Below, piece by piece: positions 26,469 through 34,001 of a DNA stretch of 64,000 nt. Source of the stretch: Rosettibacter firmus. Its GTDB lineage: Bacteria > Bacteroidota > Ignavibacteria > Ignavibacteriales > Melioribacteraceae. The stretch covers positions 1,178,001 to 1,242,000 of the forward strand of contig NZ_JAYKGJ010000001.1 of assembly GCF_036860695.1 (NCBI RefSeq). The letters run 5' to 3'. A program made the position numbers and the translations under genes. Within the stretch, counting starts at the first letter, position 1. Each line of letters starts with the position of its first letter. The notes under the pieces are model-generated. The model was given only the letters and a program-made list of their open reading frames with translations, was not told the DNA's origin and searched no databases.

Positions 26469-27182
26469 ATGAGTTTAGTTGAAATAAATCAAATATCAAA
26501 AGTGTACGAAACTGGTGGAGTAAAAATTACAGCAGTTAATAATGTTTCATTTACTATATCGAACAATGAATTAATTACCATTATGGGAGAATCTGGCTCT
26601 GGTAAAACTACACTACTTACAATTATGGGAGGTTTATGCAAACCGACATCGGGAAAAGTGATTGTAGATGGTCTGGATATTTATTCTCTTAACCAGAATA
26701 GTCTGGCAGATTTTAGAAAGGAATATCTGGGCTTTGTCTTTCAAACATTTCAACTTATTCCGTATTTAACAGTTGAAGAAAATGTAATGCTACCACTTGC
26801 AATAAGTGATCTGAGAAAAAAGCAGAAAAAAGAAATTGTTTATTCAATACTTGAAAAAGTTCATATTAAAGATAAATCGAAAAGATTGATAAATGAACTT
26901 AGTGGCGGTGAACAACAGCGAGTTGCAATAGCAAGAGCACTGGTAAATGATCCTTTGATTATTCTTGCAGATGAGCCAACCGGTAATCTTGATTCTAAGA
27001 CAAGTAAAGAGATCATCAATATTTTTCTTTCTCTTGTCTCAGAAGGTAAAACTGTTGTAATGGTAACACATAATAAAGAATATACAAAATATGCAACAAG
27101 AGTTATTGAACTATCAGATGGTAAAATAATTAAAGAAAATTATATCTCACTTTCTGAGGTTACTCACCCTGTTAGTGTTTGA
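26469..27182 (+). CDS. ABC transporter ATP-binding protein (LolD/MacB class)
   Basis: A 237-residue ATPase with Walker [11 protein letters not shown]-loop [13 protein letters not shown], signature LSGGEQQR, Walker [14 protein letters not shown] and switch His in VTHN. The TGNLDS extension is typical of the MacB/LolD/FtsE group that partners FtsX-like permeases such as the one encoded directly upstream. It drives that permease from the cytosolic face. The operon context with DUF2318 suggests a metal-related role. Confidence 0.95.
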   Translation: MSLVEINQISKVYETGGVKITAVNNVSFTISNNELITIMGESGSGKTTLLTIMGGLCKPTSGKVIVDGLDIYSLNQNSLADFRKEYLGFVFQTFQLIPYLTVEENVMLPLAISDLRKKQKKEIVYSILEKVHIKDKSKRLINELSGGEQQRVAIARALVNDPLIILADEPTGNLDSKTSKEIINIFLSLVSEGKTVVMVTHNKEYTKYATRVIELSDGKIIKENYISLSEVTHPVSV

Positions 27183-27206
27183 TAAAAATAAATTAATAAC
27201 ATTAAT

Positions 27207-27932
27207 ATGAATTCGAAATTTTTGATAAGGATGGTAATGATAATTTTTCCTGTGTTAATGCTTGATGTGATAAATGCACAAAATGGATGGTCCATTGCAA
27301 TTAATCTACAACTTGTAGGTGGTAGTTATACTTTTGACAAAAATAATTTCAATAAAAATAAAATTATCTATTATTATAGTGGCCTGGGAAATTGGGCTAT
27401 TAGTTTATTGGCTCCATTAAAGACTTATGAAATTACACCACAGCGTGCTGATTCCCTTATATTCCCTTTTATTAAAGAAACATATACTGGCAATATTATT
27501 AACGACATTTTTTTCCCGCCAGCATTTAATATAAACACTTATGTTAAACTTCCTATGATACCATATTCTAAAAAGAAAGGTGAATATAATTATGGTTTCT
27601 CGGTAACTCTCAGGAAATTAAATAAAGTTTTTTTTGGATTTGCTAATCTGGGGTATATCGTTATATCTAATCCTTTACATAACAATCATCGAAATCCGTT
27701 GAGTTATGGTTTTGGAATAGGGAAATATTTTTATGAAAAGTTACTAACATCTTGGGTATTTTATCACAGTTATTCAGCAATCGTTGAAGATTACAAACCA
27801 CCCACCCTCATTTCTATTGGTGTTAACTACAAAATTTATAGAGATGTAATCATTTATCTTATTGACACTTTAGAAGTAAGTAAAAGTTATTCTGGAAATT
27901 CGTTTTCAGGAGGATTGAGATGGAATTTATAA
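27207..27932 (+). CDS. Putative outer-membrane beta-barrel protein, paralogue of 28486-29340
   Basis: A 241-residue exported protein: a signal peptide (ending about INAQ), an NGWSIAINLQLVGGSYTF opening, alternating hydrophobic strands rich in Tyr and Gly, and an aromatic-containing C-terminus (FSGGLRWNL). This is typical of an outer-membrane barrel or barrel-like protein of unknown function. Its beginning and end clearly resemble those of the protein encoded at 28486-29340, so the two are paralogues. It follows the ABC ATPase gene by 24 bases. An ATG 24 bases inside the frame is an alternative start. Confidence 0.7.
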   Translation: MNSKFLIRMVMIIFPVLMLDVINAQNGWSIAINLQLVGGSYTFDKNNFNKNKIIYYYSGLGNWAISLLAPLKTYEITPQRADSLIFPFIKETYTGNIINDIFFPPAFNINTYVKLPMIPYSKKKGEYNYGFSVTLRKLNKVFFGFANLGYIVISNPLHNNHRNPLSYGFGIGKYFYEKLLTSWVFYHSYSAIVEDYKPPTLISIGVNYKIYRDVIIYLIDTLEVSKSYSGNSFSGGLRWNL

Positions 27933-27965
27933 ACAGATTAATCTAAACAATCAGGGAGTTATAGA

Positions 27966-28481
27966 ATGAAAAAACATAATTTAAATATCACTAACAAAGT
28001 AATGCAAATGTGCTTTGTAATAACATTATATCTTATAGCATATACAAGCTCATTTTATGCCCAGCATCAACATGGAAACATGAGTGGCAATCAACAAATT
28101 CAAATGCAGCACAACATGAATACAATGATGGAAAACATGCAAACAATGATGAATCAAATGAATCAGCTTGCTGAAAAGAGCAACAAAATGCTTCTTGTTA
28201 TGAAGTCAAGCATTAATCAAAATCAGAATGATATGCATTCATTGAATATGCATGCAAAATCCATGACAACTTTAATGCAAAATATGAGTGAAATGTCTGG
28301 CAGTATGAAAAACATAATTGAAGACATGAACAAAGTTATTCATGATTCTGAAATGATGAAGAATGATGAAATAAAAACACACATGGAAGATATGATGAAA
28401 ACTATGAAAAACATGATTAATGAATACGAAGACATGCTTAATAAGATGGAAAAGATGCAATCAAAAGAACAAAGTAGATAA
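27966..28481 (+). CDS. Exported Met-rich coiled-coil protein
   Basis: A 171-residue exported protein with a signal peptide (about residues 1-33, ending FYAQ), then a His/Met-containing start (HQHGNMSG) and a long helical region with exceptional Met and Asn/Gln content (repeated MM, NMNTMMENMQTMMNQM). The pattern is that of a coiled coil with methionines at many heptad positions. Met-rich periplasmic proteins often bind Cu(I) or Ag(I); that role is inferred from composition and from the nearby copper locus. No family is recognised. A CAGGGAG ribosome site precedes the ATG. It lies between two paralogous outer-membrane proteins. Confidence 0.75.
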   Translation: MKKHNLNITNKVMQMCFVITLYLIAYTSSFYAQHQHGNMSGNQQIQMQHNMNTMMENMQTMMNQMNQLAEKSNKMLLVMKSSINQNQNDMHSLNMHAKSMTTLMQNMSEMSGSMKNIIEDMNKVIHDSEMMKNDEIKTHMEDMMKTMKNMINEYEDMLNKMEKMQSKEQSR

Positions 28482-28485
28482 AGTC

Positions 28486-29340
28486 ATGAGACATAAAAAT
28501 AAACTATTGCCCTTTGCCCTCTATATTGTTATAACACTCACCTCTTCAAGCCTCAAGAACTACGCCCAGGAAGGCTGGTCTTTAAAAGCCAGCCTTCAAT
28601 TTTCAGGAGGAAATTATTCTTACAACAATTCAAGTAAAATATTTTATTTTTACGGCGAAGCCAGTTATCAAAAAAATAACTGGAGCTTCAATGTTTCTGT
28701 ACCTGTTGTTGCTCAGAATGCAGGTGGTGTTGGTCAGGTAGGAGGCATGATGCTTCCAAATGGAAATAATGATGAAGATAATCATTATAACATGATGACT
28801 GGTAATGAAAATAATAGTAACTTTATGAACAATCATTCAATGTCCTCATTCAACCATTTTGGTCTTGGAGATATTTCTCTCTATGGTTCATATAATATTT
28901 TTGAAGATAATGCTTCACTGTTTTCGCTGAGTTTAAATTCATTTTTTAAAATTCCTACTGCAAGTTACAGCCTTGGTTTAGGTACAGGAAAATTTGATTT
29001 GGGAATTTCAGCAACAATTAGAAAAATGCTGGATAGCTACATTGGTTTTCTAGACCTTGGTTATATTGAAATTGGAGATCCACCTAATATTAAATATAAT
29101 AATCCGCTAAGTATTGGACTAGGTTTAGGAAAGTTTTTTGATGAAGGTAATTATTCTCTTTTGCTTTATTATCAGGCATATACAAAAATAATTGATGGTT
29201 ATCCTGCCCCTCAATTATTATCACTTGGATTTAATTACAAAATTAATTCCAGCCTCACCCTTTCTTTGATTGGAGCCGCAGGATTAAGTAAAATAACTTC
29301 TAATTTTTCTTTTTCTAGTGGTCTGGAATGGAACCTTTAA
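28486..29340 (+). CDS. Putative outer-membrane beta-barrel protein
   Basis: A 284-residue exported protein. The frame is open further upstream, but the ATG at 28486 gives a clean signal peptide (basic start, hydrophobic core, AQ cleavage) and starts 4 bases after the previous stop, so it is preferred over 28420. The mature part begins EGWSLKASLQFSGGNYSY, is rich in Gly, Tyr and Asn, carries a Met/Asn-rich loop (about residues 85-120) and ends FSSGLEWNL. It resembles the 27207-27932 product at both ends. It is probably an outer-membrane protein linked with the Met-rich partner encoded just before it; function is unknown. Confidence 0.72.
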   Translation: MRHKNKLLPFALYIVITLTSSSLKNYAQEGWSLKASLQFSGGNYSYNNSSKIFYFYGEASYQKNNWSFNVSVPVVAQNAGGVGQVGGMMLPNGNNDEDNHYNMMTGNENNSNFMNNHSMSSFNHFGLGDISLYGSYNIFEDNASLFSLSLNSFFKIPTASYSLGLGTGKFDLGISATIRKMLDSYIGFLDLGYIEIGDPPNIKYNNPLSIGLGLGKFFDEGNYSLLLYYQAYTKIIDGYPAPQLLSLGFNYKINSSLTLSLIGAAGLSKITSNFSFSSGLEWNL

Positions 29341-29361
29341 TAAAAAATGAAAGGAATTATT

Positions 29362-30441
29362 ATGCAATTATTACCAGATTGGGCACCAAATATTCATCCA
29401 ATGATAGTTCACTTTCCACTTGTCCTTTTGATCTTTGCAGTGTTATTTGACTTTACAGGTTTGGTATTAACAAAATTCGAATGGATTAAAAAGTCTGCAT
29501 TATTATTATACTTTTTAGGAACAATAGCAGCAGTGATTGCTTTTATTACTGGCAATGGAGCATCGGATAGTATAAATATTCCGTCTAATGCTTTTTCTGC
29601 TGTGAATGAACATGCTGATTGGGCAGAAATTACTTTATGGTTTTTCATCATTTATACAATAGTTCGTTTAATCTTTGCATTTGGATTTAAATATATACCA
29701 TTTGCAAAAATTATTATAATTCCTGTTGTACTTAGTGGATTTATTGGCATCTACTTTTTATACAATACTGGTGATCATGGTGCAAAGTTAGTTTATGGAT
29801 ATGGATTGGGAACCGGTAATATTTTAAAATCGGAAAAAACATTACAAACTGCAGAAAGTAAATTTGTTTCTGATTCAACTTTCTCTGTAAGAAAAGATGG
29901 CTCATGGAGATTAATCGCAGATGAAAATGTTATTAAAGTTCTATCTCAAAAATTTAAGTGGATCGAAGGTTCTCTACAAGAACTCAATCCAATGTACGAA
30001 TCCTCCGAATCTATATTAATGTTTCATCTTGGCGAAGAAAATCCAATTATAGCTGGATTTATTTATGATAATAAAATCAAGAGTGTTCAAACTACAGTAA
30101 AAATTAATCTCGATAATTTTAATGGTGAACTGGAATTGATTCATAATTTTGTAGATAAAAATAATTACGACTTACTCGGCTTAAAAAAGGATGAAATTTA
30201 TCTTGCAAGAAAAACTAATGGAGAAACAAAAATCTTTGAGAAAAAAAGCTTGCAAAGTAAACAAATTGATGGATTGCTTGAAATAAAAGTTGTAAGTGAA
30301 GGAACTCATTTCAGAGGCTATATAAATAATAAATTGTATATACACGGACATGGAAGTGTTCCTCAGCCAGGTAGTGCAGGAATTAAATTCTCTGGCACAG
30401 GCATCATCAACATTAAATCAATTAATGTTGAATCTCTATAA
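29362..30441 (+). CDS. DUF2231 membrane protein with C-terminal LamG-like domain
   Basis: A protein of about 359 residues. The first 140 residues are a DUF2231 domain with four membrane segments and the typical start PNIHPMIVHFPLVLL plus an HADWAE motif. The remainder is soluble and beta-rich, ending with IKFSGTGIINIKSINVES, and looks like a concanavalin/LamG-type domain (GTHFRGYINNKLYIHGHG). The ATG at 29362 has AAAGGA at a good distance, while the in-frame ATG at 29347 has none, so the later start is preferred. DUF2231 proteins often accompany haem or copper proteins, and conserved His residues could bind haem; this is inference. Confidence 0.8.
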   Translation: MQLLPDWAPNIHPMIVHFPLVLLIFAVLFDFTGLVLTKFEWIKKSALLLYFLGTIAAVIAFITGNGASDSINIPSNAFSAVNEHADWAEITLWFFIIYTIVRLIFAFGFKYIPFAKIIIIPVVLSGFIGIYFLYNTGDHGAKLVYGYGLGTGNILKSEKTLQTAESKFVSDSTFSVRKDGSWRLIADENVIKVLSQKFKWIEGSLQELNPMYESSESILMFHLGEENPIIAGFIYDNKIKSVQTTVKINLDNFNGELELIHNFVDKNNYDLLGLKKDEIYLARKTNGETKIFEKKSLQSKQIDGLLEIKVVSEGTHFRGYINNKLYIHGHGSVPQPGSAGIKFSGTGIINIKSINVESL

Positions 30442-30722
30442 TTACCAATTATGATTCTTCTAAAATTGAAAAACAATTATTAATACATTTAATGGACATG
30501 GTTGATTCATCAGAGAATTTTTAATTTAAGAAGAATAATTATGATTTGATAAAAGTATTTTTGTAGTTAGAAATTATTTTTGAAGTTGATTCTTCTATCT
30601 GATAATCAACCACAAATAAGAAGTTATATTTCCAATTAATCTTAATCACCCATTATTTTAATTACCTTTAATACATTATTTTTGAGTACATTAAAAAATA
30701 CTTTCTTATATAGAGGTTCATT
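30442..30722. other. AT-rich intergenic region with no gene seen
   Basis: A stretch of 281 bases between the DUF2231 and DsrE genes. A 7-bp inverted repeat GTTGATT (30585-30591) / AATCAAC (30604-30610) is the only structure noticed. It should hold the promoter of the DsrE-like gene, but no convincing promoter element was found. Confidence 0.6.
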
Positions 30723-31076
30723 ATGAAATATTTATTTATTATAAACGATGCACCTTACGGAACAGAAAAAGCTTATAATGCACTTCGCCTTGCTATGCAA
30801 TTACAAAAAGACTTTGAAAACACAGTAATAAGAATATTTTTAATGGCTGATGCTGTAACCTGTGCGTTACCAAGTCAAACAACTCCAAATGGTTATTATA
30901 ATATTGAAAGAATGCTTAAGTCAATAATAACAAAAGGTGGTGAAGTAAAAATTTGTGGAACATGTGCAGATGCTCGTGGAATAAGAAATCTTAATTTAAT
31001 TGATGGATGTCAGATAAGTAACATGTCAGAATTAGCAAAATGGACAGAAGATTCAGATAAAGTAATTGTATTTTAA
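30723..31076 (+). CDS. DsrE/DsrF-like sulfur-relay family protein
   Basis: A 117-residue cytosolic protein of the DsrE superfamily: a YLFIINDAPYGTEKAYNALRLAMQL start, an IRIFLMADAV strand, and cysteines in VTCALP and ICGTCADARG, the latter containing the conserved active-site type Cys. Members relay persulfide sulfur or act as small thiol proteins. It is a single gene, convergent with the hydrogenase large subunit gene with only 6 bases between stops. Ribosome site AGAGG precedes the ATG. Its substrate is unknown; no other sulfur-oxidation gene is present nearby. Confidence 0.88.
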   Translation: MKYLFIINDAPYGTEKAYNALRLAMQLQKDFENTVIRIFLMADAVTCALPSQTTPNGYYNIERMLKSIITKGGEVKICGTCADARGIRNLNLIDGCQISNMSELAKWTEDSDKVIVF

Positions 31077-31082
31077 TAGTTA

Positions 31083-32561
31083 CTAATATCTTCTTTTATA
31101 ATTAATTAAATTTCCATTTGAATCATAAATACAAAGTTCAAGTGGCATTTGACCTGGTAATGAATGAGTTGCACAACCAAAACATGGATCGTATGCACGG
31201 AATGCCATTTCAATCATATTTAAAACAGAATCGGTAATTTCTGTTCCTTTTTTAATTAATCCTTTTGCTGCTCTTTTTATCGACATTGAAATTGCAGCGT
31301 GATTATTGGTTGTTCCTACAATTAAATTTGCTTTCTGAATAATTCCTCTTTCATCAGTAATATAATGATGTGTTAATGTACCACGTGGTGCTTCAACAAT
31401 ACCAATTCCTTCGGATGGAATTTCAGTAGGTATTTTTCTGATTTCTTTAGATGTAATTTCTGGATCATTAATTAATTGATTTGCTCTTTCGGCAGCATAC
31501 ATAAGTTCAATAATCCTTGCCCAGTGTGTAGCCAGTGTATGATGAACTGGGATTTTACCTGTATGATCTCCCGTAAATGTTTCATAAAATTTTTCATACT
31601 CTTCCTGTGCTAATGGAGTTGCCATTCCATCAGAAACATTTAATCTTGATAGTGGAGTTGCAATGTAAACTCCACTTTCTTTACCATCTACAAATCCTTT
31701 CCAGCCTATTTTTTTGAGATATGGAAATTTAAGATAACTCCAACTTTCTATATGCTCTGCAACATGATTTAGATATTCATTGGGTTCATATTTACAAAAT
31801 TCATTACCATCAGGATCAACAACTCGAACTTTTCCATCATAAAAATTGACTTTATTATTTTCATCAACCAAACCCATGTAGTAAGTTTTTTGAGTATAAT
31901 TATCAGATAGAATCAGATCAATATATTTTGAATTTTTTAAGACATAATCATCGAAGACCTTAAAAGTAAATTTTGCAAACTCAATAAAGTATTCTAAATC
32001 TTTAGCAAACATTTCTCGTTCTTCTTCGCTCAGACCTCGAGTTATGCCACCTGGAATAGCAGTAACCTGATGAATTTTTTTGCCTCCCAGTGTTTGAATA
32101 ATATTTTGTGCAATAGAACGAAGTTTAATTACTTTTTTTCCTGCTTCAATTCCAACTTTATTAATAACACCTAAAATATTTCTTTCGGATTTTTCAGCCT
32201 CTGGACCAACTACAAAATCTGGTCCTCCTAAAGCATAGAAATGAACAGTATGATCTGCACAAAAGAATACAGAATAAAGTAGCTCTCTTAATTTCTTAGC
32301 AGCTGATGGAATTTCAACTTTATAAACTGCATCGCATGCTTTAGCAGATGCCATATGATGAGCTTCGGGACATACACCACAAATCCTCGTTGTAATTCTT
32401 GGCATTTCTTCAACTGGTCTACCCTGAACAAATTTTTCGAATCCTCTTAACTCGGGAACTATGAAATAACAATTTTCAACTTCACCATCATCATTAAGAA
32501 AAATATCAATTCTTCCGTGACCTTCGAGTCGTGTAATCGGATCAATTTTTATATGTTTCAT
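31083..32561 (-). CDS. mvhA: [NiFe] hydrogenase large subunit, group 3c (Mvh) type
   Basis: A 492-residue catalytic subunit carrying the Ni-Fe site. The L1 motif RICGVCPEAHH (Cys61, Cys64) and L2 motif DPCFGCATH (Cys460, Cys463, His466) are complete. The 26 residues after His466 form the C-terminal extension normally cut off by a maturation endopeptidase, and a gene for such a protease heads this operon. The protein is soluble and lacks a Tat signal. With MvhG, MvhD and HdrABC in the same operon it should take electrons from H2 into an electron-bifurcating complex. It is the last gene of the operon. Confidence 0.96.
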   Translation of the reverse strand: MKHIKIDPITRLEGHGRIDIFLNDDGEVENCYFIVPELRGFEKFVQGRPVEEMPRITTRICGVCPEAHHMASAKACDAVYKVEIPSAAKKLRELLYSVFFCADHTVHFYALGGPDFVVGPEAEKSERNILGVINKVGIEAGKKVIKLRSIAQNIIQTLGGKKIHQVTAIPGGITRGLSEEEREMFAKDLEYFIEFAKFTFKVFDDYVLKNSKYIDLILSDNYTQKTYYMGLVDENNKVNFYDGKVRVVDPDGNEFCKYEPNEYLNHVAEHIESWSYLKFPYLKKIGWKGFVDGKESGVYIATPLSRLNVSDGMATPLAQEEYEKFYETFTGDHTGKIPVHHTLATHWARIIELMYAAERANQLINDPEITSKEIRKIPTEIPSEGIGIVEAPRGTLTHHYITDERGIIQKANLIVGTTNNHAAISMSIKRAAKGLIKKGTEITDSVLNMIEMAFRAYDPCFGCATHSLPGQMPLELCIYDSNGNLINYKRRY

Positions 32562-32575
32562 ATTTGTCTCTCTAA

Positions 32576-33559
32576 TTAATGATTGTAATCAAAATGTTTT
32601 CTTTTCAGAGTTGAGCCAGCTAATGAAAATCTATACAATGTACCAATGGGATCAACCAGTTTTTCAAATATTTTTCTTATTTCATCAGTTGAAGTTGCAT
32701 CGATAACAGAACTTAGAGCAGATATCATTTTAGCACCTTGATCTCTCACATTTGGTGGAGGACCATAACATCCTCTACAGGGAACATTTGCTTTAACACA
32801 TAAAGCACCACAACCACTTCGCGTTGCTGGTCCCATACATAATATTCCCTGATCGAGCAGACATTCATTTTCATCTGGTATTATTTCATGAGGTCTATAA
32901 AATTCTTTAATCTTCTTTTCTTTTCTTGTACGTGGACATTCATCGCAACAGGTTTTATTATCAGTACCAAGCACCGTCCCTTTAGGAGGTAATTCCTTTC
33001 CAGTTTTTAATATATCAATAACTGCAAGAATCACAGCTGTTACTTGAAATGATTGAGGTGGACAACCGGGAATAAAATAATCTACATCTACTACATCTTT
33101 TAATGTTTTAACATTATTCCAGAATTCAGGTAATTCTGTTTCTCCTTCTGGATGTTCTGTTTTTAGTTGAGGGAAAATTCCCTTACTCTGTTCATCAACA
33201 CTTGGTGAATCTTTAAACACAAAATCAAAGATTTCATTTCTATCAAATAAATTTGCTAAACCAGGAATACAGCCTTCCATAGCACACGAACCAAATGCTA
33301 CTAAAAGTTTAGATTTTTTTCTCAAAAGTTTTGCAATATGTTCATTTTCATCGTTACGGATTGCACCATTAAAAAGTGTTAAATCGATAGTGCCATCTTC
33401 CATAGCTTCGACATCGCTATATTTAAAATCCATTGCACATGGCCAGAAGACTATATCAAAAAATTCAGCCACATCAAGAATTTTTTCTTCGATATCAAGA
33501 ATTGTAATTTCGCAACCACCACAACTTGCAGCCCAGTATAATGCAAGTTTGGGTTTCAT
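32576..33559 (-). CDS. mvhG: [NiFe] hydrogenase small subunit (Mvh type)
   Basis: A 327-residue electron-transfer subunit. The proximal-cluster motif CGGCE (Cys13, Cys16) is present, with further cysteines in FGSCAMEGC and PGCPP. A Cys-rich region after residue 205 (CCDECP, CLLDQGILC, SGCGALC, CRGCYGPPP) should bind the medial and distal Fe-S clusters. No Tat signal is present, so the enzyme is cytosolic, as in F420-non-reducing Mvh hydrogenases. It is encoded 14 bases before mvhA and 10 bases after mvhD. Confidence 0.95.
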   Translation of the reverse strand: MKPKLALYWAASCGGCEITILDIEEKILDVAEFFDIVFWPCAMDFKYSDVEAMEDGTIDLTLFNGAIRNDENEHIAKLLRKKSKLLVAFGSCAMEGCIPGLANLFDRNEIFDFVFKDSPSVDEQSKGIFPQLKTEHPEGETELPEFWNNVKTLKDVVDVDYFIPGCPPQSFQVTAVILAVIDILKTGKELPPKGTVLGTDNKTCCDECPRTRKEKKIKEFYRPHEIIPDENECLLDQGILCMGPATRSGCGALCVKANVPCRGCYGPPPNVRDQGAKMISALSSVIDATSTDEIRKIFEKLVDPIGTLYRFSLAGSTLKRKHFDYNH

Positions 33560-33569
33560 CGTTATTCCC

Positions 33570-33983
33570 TCATAAATTTAATTTTAATGGACCCAGTTTT
33601 CTTATTTCTTCTGTAAATTCAAAAGAAACTTTAGCATACTTTTCTGATTCAGAAGCCGAAATCCATTCAAGTCGTAATCTTTTTTCGTCAATACCAAATT
33701 GCTTTAAAATCATTTTAAGAAATTCTACTCTTCTAAGAGTTTTAAAATTTCCTTCGAGATAATGACAATCACCAAAGTGACAACCTGCAATTAAAACACC
33801 ATCAGCTCCTCGTTTAAATGCTTCGAACACAAAAGAAGGATCAACACGACCAGAACACATTGTTCTTATTATTCTAATATTAGGTGAAGATTTAAGTCTC
33901 GACACACCGGCTAAATCGGCTCCTGAATATGCACACCAATTACAAAGGAACCCAACAATTTTAGGTTCAAATACTTCGTTCAT
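33570..33983 (-). CDS. mvhD: MvhD-type [2Fe-2S] hydrogenase/Hdr linker subunit
   Basis: A 137-residue subunit that bridges the hydrogenase to HdrA. The family pattern is plain: FLCNWCAYSGADLAG, then RTMCSGRVDP and IAGCHFGDCHYLEGN, giving five cysteines of which four bind a [2Fe-2S] cluster. Its position between the hdrA and mvhG genes fits its physical place in Mvh-Hdr complexes. Confidence 0.95.
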   Translation of the reverse strand: MNEVFEPKIVGFLCNWCAYSGADLAGVSRLKSSPNIRIIRTMCSGRVDPSFVFEAFKRGADGVLIAGCHFGDCHYLEGNFKTLRRVEFLKMILKQFGIDEKRLRLEWISASESEKYAKVSFEFTEEIRKLGPLKLNL

Positions 33984-34001
33984 ATTTTTTAGCTCATTGT
34001 T

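Noticed and set aside
28420-28485. Upstream extension of the second barrel protein into the Met-rich gene
   Set aside because: The extension would overlap the previous gene in another frame and hide the signal peptide; the ATG at 28486 gives a normal one.
29347-29361. Earlier ATG for the DUF2231 protein
   Set aside because: No ribosome site precedes it, while AAAGGA lies correctly before the ATG at 29362.
30585-30610. 7-bp inverted repeat GTTGATT/AATCAAC as a terminator of the DUF2231 operon
   Set aside because: The stem is short and AT-rich with no T-run after it, and it is more than 140 bases beyond the stop.
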